A stretch of DNA of 57,146 nt. Source: Bacteroidota bacterium. Its GTDB lineage: Bacteria > Bacteroidota > Bacteroidia > Cytophagales > Cyclobacteriaceae. The notes under the pieces are model-generated. The model searched no databases. It was given only the letters and a program-made list of their open reading frames with translations, and was not told the origin of the DNA. The stretch lies in NCBI GenBank assembly GCA_023417785.1, contig JAEZEH010000123.1:1-57146 (forward strand), written 5' to 3'. Below, one piece after another: positions 1-9,155 of the stretch. The translations under genes and the position numbers were made by a program. How positions within the stretch are numbered: position 1 is the first letter of the stretch; the number at the start of each line of letters is the position of its first letter.

Positions 1-32
1 TCTGGAGAAATCGGAACAGGAGCATAGAATAG

Positions 33-2453
33 TTACTTCAATGTAAGTGTGATGGACGAGCTTTCCAACCCGGGCGACTCCGCTCTGACGGTGACGGAGC
101 CGGCCTTTGTTTTTGCACGCACGATAGCGAGGGCGAGGCCATGGAAGGCTTTGCGACTATCGCTTTGAAACGATTCATGACTTGTTGGATCACCATTATC
201 AGTGGCGGCCAGAATGGCGGCATCACTGACGCTAAAATGCAACCGGTTATCCGCATGGGGAACTATCGTGCCATCTTCATCGACGACCTTCGCTGTTATG
301 AAAGAGAGGTCCTTGCCATCGGCGCTAATCGCGTTCCGGTCGGCCTCAAGAATAATCTTTGCTGGCTTTCCCGCAGTTCTGACTTCTTGCGTCAAAATAT
401 CTTTTCCACCCTCGCGTGTCGTTACTTTGATCACACCGGGTTGGAACTTGAGACGCCACATCACGTGAAGGTCATCACTGGTTTTCTTTCGAACGCCTTG
501 TGAAACGCCATTGAGCCATAGTTCCGCCTCGTCAGCCTGGTTATAATATGCCCACATATCGATCGTTTGACCTTCATTCCAATTCCAGTGTGGGAATACG
601 TGCAAAACAGTCTTGTCAGTCCATTCGCTTTGATACATGTAGTACGAGTCCTTTGGAAATCCTGCCAGATCAATGACACCGAAATAGGAACTTCGCGAGG
701 GCCACACGTAGGGAGTCGGTTCGCCGAGGTAATCGAAGCCCGTCCAGATAAACATTCCGGAGATATGGTCGTGCTTCTTCACGACTTTCCATGTCTCCTC
801 ATGCGTCGACCCCCAGGGGGCACTTACATTGTCGTAAGCTGAAACCGTATTGTCTTTATTTCCTTCGACAAATAGCTTGTCCCACGCCAGAGGCCATCGT
901 CGAATACTATCGGATAGCATATCATAGTGGCCACGGGTTGCCAACGCGGACGTTGTTTCGGTTGCGATAAATTTCTTGCCCGGATACCGCTGGTGAAAAT
1001 CAGCATAATCCTTGTGATTGTAATTGTATCCAATCAGATCCAGAACACCGGATTTGATAATGTTGTTGCTGGGATTGACTTCGTTATTACCCGTGGTGAT
1101 TGGTCTGGTGGGGTCAAGTTCCTTCACGATCCCGGCGAGTTCACGTGCGATCGTCGTTCCGGTAGAATCCCATTGTTCACCAATTTCATTTCCGATACTC
1201 CAGACAATAACACTTGGATGATTCCGGTCCCGGCGAATGAAATCCTCGAGATCTTTCTTGTGCCATTCATCCCAATAATGGCTGTAATCGAATGGTGACT
1301 TTTGCCGCTTCCACATATCAAACATTTCATCCATAACAAGAAACCCCATTTTGTCGCACAATTCAAGTAACTCGGGCGCGGGAGGATTGTGGGCGGTTCT
1401 TATACCGTTTACACCCATTTCACGCAGAATTTCAAGTTGCCTTTCAAGTGCGCGGTAGTTTATTGCGGCACCCAGGCTTCCAAGGTCGTGGTGGTTGCAT
1501 ACACCGAGAATTTTCATTGGCTTGCCATTGAGCGAGAACCCTTTATATGGGTCGAACTCAAAGCTGCGAATTCCAAACGCCGTTTCGTATTGATCAATCA
1601 CTTTTCCTGCCTCGCGAATTTGTGATACCGCCTTGTAGATCGCGGGAGATTCCGTACTCCACAAATCCGGATTGCTAACCTTAAGCTGCTGGTTCACTGT
1701 GCTGGCGCCAGATCCATCAATGGATACAGCACTTTCCTCTTCAGCCACCAGATGGTTTTTAGGGTCATAAATCAGTGTACGCAACGACAATGATTTTATC
1801 GAACTGCTTTCGTTCAAAATATTGGTTTCCACATCAACGGTCGCGGACTGTTCGGTTATCGCAGGCGTTGTTATAAACGTTCCATCCTTGGCGACATGGA
1901 CAGAATTCGTAGTGGTTAGCCAAACATTACGATAGATTCCCGAACCCGAATACCACCTGGAGTTCGGCTGTTGTGAGTTGTCGGCGCGAACCACGATTAC
2001 GTTGTCAACACCTTGTTTCAGATATGGAGTAAGATCATACCGGAAGGAAATATATCCATTCGGTCGATGGCCCAGGTGGACATCATTAATCCAAACGTCG
2101 CTGTTCCAGTAGATACCATCGAAATCGATAAACACCTTATTTTCCCCAATGATCTCATCCAGACGAAACGTTTTCTTATACCATCCAATACCTCCCGGAA
2201 GGGCACCCCCTCCCACCGTTGCAGGAGCATCAGCACTAAAGACTCCTTCGATACTCCAGTCATGCGGCAACGAGATTTCCCGCCAGCTTTCGGTATTACT
2301 GGTGTCGGCATTCAGGGTGAACCGCCAGCCGCTGTTGAATGGTTCGATCCGCCTTGCGTCCGATTCCGTTTTCAATGCTGAATTTGGTTGACAACCAACC
2401 ATCAACACGATACAAAAGACAGCCAATGCCAAGTCCGATATAATGCCCTTCAT
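33..2453 (-). CDS. Glycoside hydrolase family 2 lipoprotein (beta-galactosidase-like)
   Basis: Predicted retaining exo-glycosidase of family GH2, 806 residues, most likely a beta-galactosidase. The chosen start gives a lipoprotein signal ending in LMVGC with Cys21; an upstream in-frame extension of 31 codons would bury this signal and is rejected. In order there is a jelly-roll sugar-binding domain, an immunoglobulin-like domain, a TIM barrel, and a C-terminal DUF4982/Big-like beta region. Visible catalytic residues are the acid/base Glu423 in SIGNEIGEQ and the nucleophile Glu499 in IATETTS. No acidic run follows the lipid Cys (CQPNS), so the enzyme may face the periplasm rather than the cell surface. 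It is the last gene of the PUL in this window and is separated from the binding-protein gene by a strong terminator. Beta-glucuronidase or another GH2 activity cannot be excluded. Confidence 0.9.
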   Translation of the reverse strand: MKGIISDLALAVFCIVLMVGCQPNSALKTESDARRIEPFNSGWRFTLNADTSNTESWREISLPHDWSIEGVFSADAPATVGGGALPGGIGWYKKTFRLDEIIGENKVFIDFDGIYWNSDVWINDVHLGHRPNGYISFRYDLTPYLKQGVDNVIVVRADNSQQPNSRWYSGSGIYRNVWLTTTNSVHVAKDGTFITTPAITEQSATVDVETNILNESSSIKSLSLRTLIYDPKNHLVAEEESAVSIDGSGASTVNQQLKVSNPDLWSTESPAIYKAVSQIREAGKVIDQYETAFGIRSFEFDPYKGFSLNGKPMKILGVCNHHDLGSLGAAINYRALERQLEILREMGVNGIRTAHNPPAPELLELCDKMGFLVMDEMFDMWKRQKSPFDYSHYWDEWHKKDLEDFIRRDRNHPSVIVWSIGNEIGEQWDSTGTTIARELAGIVKELDPTRPITTGNNEVNPSNNIIKSGVLDLIGYNYNHKDYADFHQRYPGKKFIATETTSALATRGHYDMLSDSIRRWPLAWDKLFVEGNKDNTVSAYDNVSAPWGSTHEETWKVVKKHDHISGMFIWTGFDYLGEPTPYVWPSRSSYFGVIDLAGFPKDSYYMYQSEWTDKTVLHVFPHWNWNEGQTIDMWAYYNQADEAELWLNGVSQGVRKKTSDDLHVMWRLKFQPGVIKVTTREGGKDILTQEVRTAGKPAKIILEADRNAISADGKDLSFITAKVVDEDGTIVPHADNRLHFSVSDAAILAATDNGDPTSHESFQSDSRKAFHGLALAIVRAKTKAGSVTVRAESPGLESSSITLTLK

Positions 2454-2526
2454 TTGTAGTTCTTCGTTATGTACGCGATAACACGTCACCGGTAGTCTCA
2501 ATAGCTTGTTATCCAGTTTAATGTTC

Positions 2527-2567
2527 AAAAAAAATGGCACATACAACGGTTGGAGTATGTGCCATTT
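2527..2567 (-). terminator. Strong intrinsic terminator between the binding-protein gene and GH2
   Basis: A perfect 13-bp stem (AAATGGCACATAC at 2532-2544 with its complement at 2555-2567) has a 10-nt loop. On the minus strand it is followed by eight T residues. It lies just downstream of the 2584-4449 stop codon, so it should end the SusC/SusD/binding-protein transcript before GH2. Confidence 0.88.
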
Positions 2568-2583
2568 CCTTCATCCTTTGTTT

Positions 2584-4449
2584 CTATTTCAAAATATAAT
2601 GATAAGCAGTGTATTCACTATCGCTGGACTGTACGCCAAGCCAGAATCCATTTTCCTGCACTTGGGTATAATCACCCCGCACCCATTTGTATTCCGGACC
2701 AGCGGTGGGTAGCCATGAGCCTGCACCAAACTGTATTATGTCGATATCGTGAATGATCACCATCTGGCTTTCACCATCAATGGTAACAGGGGACGTGCTG
2801 GTATTTCCAGCTTCGTCCTTCTTCGTCACGGTAACAACACCATCCGTTTGTGTGAACGTCAAAGTTTGATTCTTAACCGAGGCCGCGATCTCCTCACTCC
2901 AATACCATCCCTCCTGTGTGCCCGCCACGGTCCATCCGATGCCCTCAAGGTTGGTCCAGTCTACCGGCCAGTTCACGTCAATCTCAAACGTTCTTGACGT
3001 TGTTCCATTGGTTCCTCCGGCAAGTCCTTTGATCATCTCTTTCTGGATATCGGGGCGGCCGGATTCGAGTTCGAAGTGGTAAACCATATACTCTTTCTTG
3101 CCTGTATCCCTCTTTCCAAACCAAACATCCGTCACAATGCCCGCGACGCTTCGGGTCTTTACGATCTTCCATTGGTTTTCGCCCGTGATGACATTTCCGC
3201 CATCATCCTCAAAATACGAAGTGGTGGTTGCCGTAACCCAGCCACCCGAGATATAAATCTCTGGTCTAACCCCTTGAAACGTGATGATATTCTTGGGAGC
3301 ATCTAGTGTAAAGTCACCCCGTTCAATCGAACCATCATTATTCCGGATGGTAACATCGCCAGTTTTGCTGAACGTAATCCTCACATTCTCAATATTGGCA
3401 ATAGCTTCATCGTTGTAGCCAGTCCAATCAGGGTAGGCCGTAATTGAAGTCCAGTCTAGATTCAGGAACGTCCCATCCAGATCTGTCCAGTTAAAAGGCG
3501 TTTCTGTGCTAAGTTTCCAGGTCGTCGCTGAATTTCCGGCAAGGAAAAACATCTGATCGCCATGGTTGAAGTTCGGATCCGGAACAAACTCAGGAACATA
3601 GTTATCAGCAAACTCTTTGGACACATAGTTCAGTATGTACCACCAAGGTCCTTCATCGTTCGTCCTCATCACAGCGATGCGCATCTGATTCTCGGTCAGC
3701 TCAAGAATATTCAGATTCTGAGTCCAGTTTGAAACGTTAGCGACAAAATTTGACGGGCGAATAATCGTGGCATCTGTCGTGCTTAGTGTGTGGTTATCAA
3801 CATCAAGGAAAAATGTACCCGATTCATCTCCGCCCGGCTCATTTGGTTTCACCGTCGTAAGGAACGGACCGCCCGAGAGTTTAAAGGTCATTTCAGCATC
3901 CTGAAATTCAGGACCGATCCCCACATCACCCGCAGCTGGCTCCCAGTTCGTTTGGAAATCACCCCACACCTGCGCCCTGCCTGGATCGGCATACGCAAGG
4001 GGTCCGGTAGCCAACCCGTATTGACCGTTGTCCAGTATCCATGATTTCTCATTACCAACCCCGCCGGTAAGCAAAGTCCAGAGGGGATCATTCACATAAT
4101 TAAGATTGTCATCCGTAACAACAACCGTCACGGGATCCATTTCCACAATACCACCAGCGGTAGTTACCGAAAACTTTATTACATACTCACCCTGAAATGC
4201 AAATCGCACCGTATCCACCGCGCGCGTTGACCTGCCGGTTCCGTAATCCCAGAGGGAAATCGTTCCTGGAGTATTGTTCCGGAGTATTACAGTATTACCA
4301 CCGCCGTCAACATTATAATCCTGGATTACGTCAAAGCTGATCTCTGATTTATCAAGCTTTCCACCAAGAACCGGCTCATCTTCCTGACAAGAAGTGAGCA
4401 TCGCCACTCCCGCCATTAGAACCATGAATAGTTTAAATATTTTTCTCAT
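2584..4449 (-). CDS. Surface glycan-binding lipoprotein (SusE/SGBP-like position, PKD-type N-terminus)
   Basis: A 621-residue lipoprotein with a signal ending in LTSC and Cys21. The next residues are QEDE, an acidic stretch resembling the Bacteroidota lipoprotein export signal that sends proteins to the outer surface. Residues ~30-110 look like an Ig/PKD domain; the rest is rich in Trp, Asp and Gly with repeated beta modules, as expected of carbohydrate-binding modules. It has no recognisable catalytic motif. It sits 12 bp downstream of susD, the usual place for a surface glycan-binding protein that captures polysaccharide for the SusC/SusD transporter. The family is inferred from position, lipoprotein signal and composition; the ligand is unknown. 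The terminator at 2527-2567 follows it. Confidence 0.75.
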   Translation of the reverse strand: MRKIFKLFMVLMAGVAMLTSCQEDEPVLGGKLDKSEISFDVIQDYNVDGGGNTVILRNNTPGTISLWDYGTGRSTRAVDTVRFAFQGEYVIKFSVTTAGGIVEMDPVTVVVTDDNLNYVNDPLWTLLTGGVGNEKSWILDNGQYGLATGPLAYADPGRAQVWGDFQTNWEPAAGDVGIGPEFQDAEMTFKLSGGPFLTTVKPNEPGGDESGTFFLDVDNHTLSTTDATIIRPSNFVANVSNWTQNLNILELTENQMRIAVMRTNDEGPWWYILNYVSKEFADNYVPEFVPDPNFNHGDQMFFLAGNSATTWKLSTETPFNWTDLDGTFLNLDWTSITAYPDWTGYNDEAIANIENVRITFSKTGDVTIRNNDGSIERGDFTLDAPKNIITFQGVRPEIYISGGWVTATTTSYFEDDGGNVITGENQWKIVKTRSVAGIVTDVWFGKRDTGKKEYMVYHFELESGRPDIQKEMIKGLAGGTNGTTSRTFEIDVNWPVDWTNLEGIGWTVAGTQEGWYWSEEIAASVKNQTLTFTQTDGVVTVTKKDEAGNTSTSPVTIDGESQMVIIHDIDIIQFGAGSWLPTAGPEYKWVRGDYTQVQENGFWLGVQSSDSEYTAYHYILK

Positions 4450-4461
4450 ATAGCTTTTGGT

Positions 4462-6045
4462 TTACCAGCCCGAATTCTGCTTAAGTACGTTGTTCGAAAG
4501 TGTAATCTGCGTGTAAGGGATTTGCTGCAGCCCTTTTGTCGCAGATATGTTTGCAGCTTGTATCATCTTATCGACAGGAGTTCCACCATTAAGCACCTGA
4601 GTCTGCTCAGCGATTGTTGCGGCGGCTACGTCAATACCCTGACGCAACAAGTCCCAGTACCGATGACCTTCGAATGCGAATTCGAGCTGGCGTTCCTTTA
4701 AAATGTTTTCACGCGTTGCCAAAACCGGTGACAGGTTTGCTCTCTCGCGTACCTGGTCAAGGTAATCCTGGGCGGAAGGGCTACCTAGCTCGGCAGCCAT
4801 TAGTAACACATCAGCAAATCTGATTGATACGTAATCCTGAAACTGTGCGATCATGAAGTTCACTCCGCCCTTCTCAATGACAGGGCTATTACCGTCCTGG
4901 TCTACCATAGGTGTGTACTTCTTAACATAAAAGCCGGTGTATTCTCTCTGCTTGCTCACATTTCCAAAATCGATACTTTCGTGCGTGATGGAAATAATCG
5001 AAGCCCCCCGGCGCGAATCGTCTGCACTATACGCATTCCATAATTTCGGATTGACAGTTCCTCCGCCCCATCCGTTGCCATATGGGTAAACAGCCTGTTC
5101 TCTCATACCATACATAACAAGCCAATGATTGCCATCCGTGTTGCCATCGTAATCGCTGGTGTAAGTGTACTTGATACCAAATACGGTTTCCCGGTTATCC
5201 TCCCCGGCGTAGCTATCCAGTGAAGCCGCGGGCCAGAGCTCAGCGAAATCATCCAGCAATCCATGGCCGCTATTAGCGATCACATCCTCAACATAAGCCA
5301 GAGCCTCCTCACGCGTTACCTCGCCCACGAGATCGCCGGCTCCATAGTACCCGGTGTAGTACAGGTATACTCTCGCAATAAGCGATTGCGCAGCCCACTT
5401 GGTCACCCGACCATGTGTTGCTGCGGGTTGAGCAGCGTAGCTTGTGGCTGGTAGGTTTGCCGCGGCAAATTCCAGATCCTGTGCAATAACACGGTATATT
5501 TCATCAGGGTTAGCCTGCGGTACATTTGCATTAGTTGGCTCGGTGATCAGGGGAATATTTCCCCAGAGCCGTACCATATCAAAGTACATATAAGCGCGCA
5601 GGAACCGTGCTTCGGCCTCATAGGTAGTCTTTAGCTGTGTATCCGTTCCCCATTCAACCTGATCAAGCTTACCGAGTAAAACATTGCATCTGTATAGCGC
5701 ACGATAGTAATCAACCCACATATCATTGAACATGTTTTGATCTGCGCTGGATCTGTTTTTATCGAATTCATCAATCATCTGGTAGCCGAATCCATCGGAG
5801 CTTCCAGTTCCGCCAAAGGCATTGTCTGACATAACTTCAGAAGCCACAGGAAAGCTCATGCTTCCAGCCCATGCGCGTTGCAGGCCATCATAACATCCTA
5901 CGAGCGCAGCGTATGCCTGATCAGGAGTACGGTAGAAATTCTCATCCGTTAGCTCATCGAGGGGGCCACTGTCCAGAAAATCGTCACCGCAGGACGTGGA
6001 CAGGAATACTGTTGCGGCAAGAATATATTTAAAGAAACTTTTCAT
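4462..6045 (-). CDS. SusD/RagB family nutrient-binding outer membrane lipoprotein
   Basis: SusD-like lipoprotein of 527 residues that acts as a lid on the SusC pore and helps deliver the ligand. The signal ends in LSTSC with Cys19 followed by GDDFLDSGP, a typical SusD start. The N-terminal NFYRTPDQAYAALVGCYDGLQ region and the C-terminal RQLEFAFEGHRYWDLLR stretch are family hallmarks; the helical TPR-like core lies between them. It is 11 bp downstream of the susC stop and so belongs to the same transcript. Length is normal and there is no disruption. The sugar specificity cannot be read from the sequence. Confidence 0.95.
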   Translation of the reverse strand: MKSFFKYILAATVFLSTSCGDDFLDSGPLDELTDENFYRTPDQAYAALVGCYDGLQRAWAGSMSFPVASEVMSDNAFGGTGSSDGFGYQMIDEFDKNRSSADQNMFNDMWVDYYRALYRCNVLLGKLDQVEWGTDTQLKTTYEAEARFLRAYMYFDMVRLWGNIPLITEPTNANVPQANPDEIYRVIAQDLEFAAANLPATSYAAQPAATHGRVTKWAAQSLIARVYLYYTGYYGAGDLVGEVTREEALAYVEDVIANSGHGLLDDFAELWPAASLDSYAGEDNRETVFGIKYTYTSDYDGNTDGNHWLVMYGMREQAVYPYGNGWGGGTVNPKLWNAYSADDSRRGASIISITHESIDFGNVSKQREYTGFYVKKYTPMVDQDGNSPVIEKGGVNFMIAQFQDYVSIRFADVLLMAAELGSPSAQDYLDQVRERANLSPVLATRENILKERQLEFAFEGHRYWDLLRQGIDVAAATIAEQTQVLNGGTPVDKMIQAANISATKGLQQIPYTQITLSNNVLKQNSGW

Positions 6046-6056
6046 GGGTCACAATT

Positions 6057-9000
6057 TTAAAATTTGACATTTACACCGAGCATATACGTTCTCGGCCTGG
6101 GATAAAATCCAAGGTCCACCCCTTGTGAGAAATCGTTCACACCAAAGCCGACTTCAGGATCCATTCCGTTGTATCGGGTAAACGTGTAAAGGTTCAGCAC
6201 GGAGGCATACAGGCGCACCTGATTAAGAAACTTAGGTTCCATCAGATTCGAGAAGTCATACCCCAATGTGATGTTGTTCAATCGGAGGAAGCTTCCATCA
6301 TGCAGATAAAGATCTGAGAAATTGGTCCAGTTCCGGTTGTCATCGGTTACGCGAGGGATCGAGTTTGATGAGCCCGGTCCATGCCAACGATCAAGAATCG
6401 CTGTTGTATAATTTGCCTTTGGATTGGCCTGATTGCGATACGATTGAACGAGTTCATTACCGGCAACTCCACTGGCAAGAAGCGTGAAATCGAAACCTTT
6501 GTAGTTCAACGATACGTTGAAACCAAATGTATAGTCTGGAATGGCCGTACCAATTTCGCCACGATCAAGATCATCGATTACACCATCGTCGTTCTGGTCA
6601 ACATAACGCACGTCTCCAGGCTGAGCATTTGGTTGAATAACCTTACCTTCCGAAGAGCGGTGACTATAAACGTCTTCTTCGGTCTGGAAGAGTCCGTTGG
6701 TCGTAAGTCCCCAGAAGTAACCAATAGGGTGTCCGGTTTGTGCACGGTTAAACTCAAGTGAGTTATCAAATAATTGATTCGTCGGACCATGTATGACTCC
6801 GTCGTCTGTCGGTATTTCCAACACCTTGTTACGGTTGTACGATCCGTTGATACCCACTGAGTACGATAAAGCTCCAACGGTATTATTGTAGGTAAGCGCG
6901 AGTTCGAGGCCTTTGTTTACCACTTTACCAGCGTTGATGAACGGTGCTTCGGCCCCGGCGGTTGCCAGGATTGGTGCGCGGATCAACCAGTCTTTGGTGG
7001 TCTTATTATACCAATCCAGCGTCAGCTCAAGTTTTCCATCAAGTACACTGGCGTCAAGTCCGATGTTTGTTTGCTCGGATGTCTCCCATCTCACATCTGG
7101 ATTGGCAAGACGGCTTGGGAAGGCACCCGGGGTAAGGGCACCTTCTTCGGGTCCAAAGATATAGTTAGTGTACTGATAAGTAACCGGCGCGAGATAATTG
7201 AAGAATCCAACGTTAAGGTTACCCACTTGTCCCCAGCTTGCTCTCAACTTCAGAAACTCAAAAGTGTCGGATGAAGAGAGGAATGATTCATTGGAAACAA
7301 CCCAGCCAGCCGAAACAGAAGGGAAATATCCCCACCGGTTTCCCTGCGCGAAACGCGATGATCCGTCTGCGCGGAACGTCGCGTTCAGCATATAGGTTTC
7401 GCGATAGTTGTAGTTCAGTCTTCCGAAATACGATAATCTGTAATCTGGCGAATAAGGGCCACCACTAAGTGTCCGAAGGTTACCGCCCTGGCTATTGGTC
7501 GTGTTGTTTAACCAGGCATATTTGATTCCGTCAAGAACAAAATCCGTATTACTTCCGTCGATGCTTGCGCCGCCATTCCGGAACGCGGAAGAACCAACCA
7601 TCACATCAAAGCTGTGGTCTTCAAGATTGAATCCATAGCTAAGCAGGTTGTCCCAAATCCAGGTTCTGCCTTTACCCATGTTTTGGCGAACGCGGGTGAT
7701 GTCGTTAAAAGCATAGATTGAAAGCTGATACCTGGGAGTATAAGACCGCCCTTCGAAGGCGTTGTAATCAATTCCCAGACTTGTTCTGTATTTCAGGTTT
7801 TTGATCGGTTCAACCTGCATGTACACATCACCGATGAGTCGCTGGTTGTTGTTTCGATTCTGGTTGCTATAAACCATAACCGCATATGGATTTGCCTCTC
7901 CGTTGTTCCACTCGCCGTCCGTGTTGTCGAAGAAGTTGCCGTCAGCGTCGTACATGGGTACAAACGGGCTTACATTGAATGCTGCCCGAAGGGAGTTGTT
8001 GTACTGATTTCCCACACCGATACCGTTGTTTTCGGTGTATGCAAAGTTCAGGTGCTGGCCAATTGTTATGATGTCTTTCCAGACTTTATGTTCTGAATTG
8101 ATTCTGAAATTGTAACGCTCATAATTTGAAAGGCTGCGGCCACCGGCGACACCAACCTGCGACAAGTATGACAGCGAAGTACTGTATACCGAAGTCTCCG
8201 TTCCACCAGAAGCGCCGAGGCTGTAGTTTTGTGTCGGCGCGTTTTTTATAAACATTTCGTCAAGCCAGTTGGTGCCCTCCCCCATGGCGCTGATTTCCTC
8301 GTCTGTGAAGTGAGGCAGATTGCCGGAGTTAACGGCGGATTCATTCATAATGGTGGCATACTCACGAGAATTGAGCAGGCCCGTTTTGCGTGCCACATTC
8401 TGTACACCATAGAACGCATCGAAGGTAAGTTGCGATTTTCCTGCTTTGCCCGTCTTCGTCGTAACCAGTACAACACCGTTGGCACCCTGTGATCCGTAAA
8501 TAGCTGCGGAAGCAGCATCCTTCAACACCGTAAGGGTTTCAATGTCGGCAGGGTTCAGATAACTGATGTCTGATGTAAGAACGCCATCGACAACGTAGAG
8601 TGGCGAAGAGTTACTAATTGTACCTAGCCCGCGCACCGTTACGCGCATGTCGGAACCTGGCTGGCCCGACGTGGATGTAATCTGAACACCAGGAGCCTGG
8701 CCTTGTAGCGCCTGCATCGCATTGGTAGTACTCAGTTTCTGGAGGTTTTCACCGTCAACCTGAAGGTTTGCGCCGGTGTTTACCGTTTTTTTCTGAACAC
8801 CATAACCGACTACAACCACTTCGGAAAGCGTAGTCAGATCTTCACCAAGCATGATGTTGAACGAAGTCTGGTTACCAACTGGAACTTCCTGGGATTGGTA
8901 TCCGATAAATGAAAAGACAAGTACGTCTGAAGTAGTGACCTGAAGGGAGAAATTTCCGTTCGAGTCAGTAGATGTACCGTTGGTAGTCCCTTTAATAAGG

Positions 9001-9137
9001 ACGTTCACTCCAGGCAATTCGGTGCCCTGAGCATCCTTGACTGTTCCTGTCACCGTTGTGGACTGTCCAAATGCGAAATTGCACAGAACCATCAGCAGGG
9101 CAGCAACAGCACAGCGTTGGTAGATTTTTTTAAGCAT
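6057..9137 (-). CDS. SusC/RagA family TonB-linked outer membrane receptor
   Basis: A 1026-residue TonB-dependent transporter. After a signal peptide (to about residue 25, ...FAFGQ) there is a carboxypeptidase-regulatory-like domain (about 27-100, with GTVKDAQGTELPGVNVLIKG), the SusC-type TonB-box segment SEVVVVGYG, and a plug domain with RVTVRGLGT, YVVDGV and GANGVVLVTTK. The remainder is a 22-strand barrel ending in an aromatic-terminated strand (NVKF). It imports oligosaccharide across the outer membrane using proton-motive force. It follows the GH31 gene by 18 bp and precedes susD by 11 bp, so GH31-susC-susD appears to be one operon controlled by the HTCS encoded further upstream. Confidence 0.96.
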   Translation of the reverse strand: MLKKIYQRCAVAALLMVLCNFAFGQSTTVTGTVKDAQGTELPGVNVLIKGTTNGTSTDSNGNFSLQVTTSDVLVFSFIGYQSQEVPVGNQTSFNIMLGEDLTTLSEVVVVGYGVQKKTVNTGANLQVDGENLQKLSTTNAMQALQGQAPGVQITSTSGQPGSDMRVTVRGLGTISNSSPLYVVDGVLTSDISYLNPADIETLTVLKDAASAAIYGSQGANGVVLVTTKTGKAGKSQLTFDAFYGVQNVARKTGLLNSREYATIMNESAVNSGNLPHFTDEEISAMGEGTNWLDEMFIKNAPTQNYSLGASGGTETSVYSTSLSYLSQVGVAGGRSLSNYERYNFRINSEHKVWKDIITIGQHLNFAYTENNGIGVGNQYNNSLRAAFNVSPFVPMYDADGNFFDNTDGEWNNGEANPYAVMVYSNQNRNNNQRLIGDVYMQVEPIKNLKYRTSLGIDYNAFEGRSYTPRYQLSIYAFNDITRVRQNMGKGRTWIWDNLLSYGFNLEDHSFDVMVGSSAFRNGGASIDGSNTDFVLDGIKYAWLNNTTNSQGGNLRTLSGGPYSPDYRLSYFGRLNYNYRETYMLNATFRADGSSRFAQGNRWGYFPSVSAGWVVSNESFLSSSDTFEFLKLRASWGQVGNLNVGFFNYLAPVTYQYTNYIFGPEEGALTPGAFPSRLANPDVRWETSEQTNIGLDASVLDGKLELTLDWYNKTTKDWLIRAPILATAGAEAPFINAGKVVNKGLELALTYNNTVGALSYSVGINGSYNRNKVLEIPTDDGVIHGPTNQLFDNSLEFNRAQTGHPIGYFWGLTTNGLFQTEEDVYSHRSSEGKVIQPNAQPGDVRYVDQNDDGVIDDLDRGEIGTAIPDYTFGFNVSLNYKGFDFTLLASGVAGNELVQSYRNQANPKANYTTAILDRWHGPGSSNSIPRVTDDNRNWTNFSDLYLHDGSFLRLNNITLGYDFSNLMEPKFLNQVRLYASVLNLYTFTRYNGMDPEVGFGVNDFSQGVDLGFYPRPRTYMLGVNVKF

Positions 9138-9155
9138 ACAAATTTATTTAACTGA

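Noticed and set aside
2454..2546. 31-codon N-terminal extension of the GH2 gene
   Set aside because: It would place a charged non-signal stretch before a perfect lipoprotein signal; the internal Met gives Cys21 in a normal lipobox.
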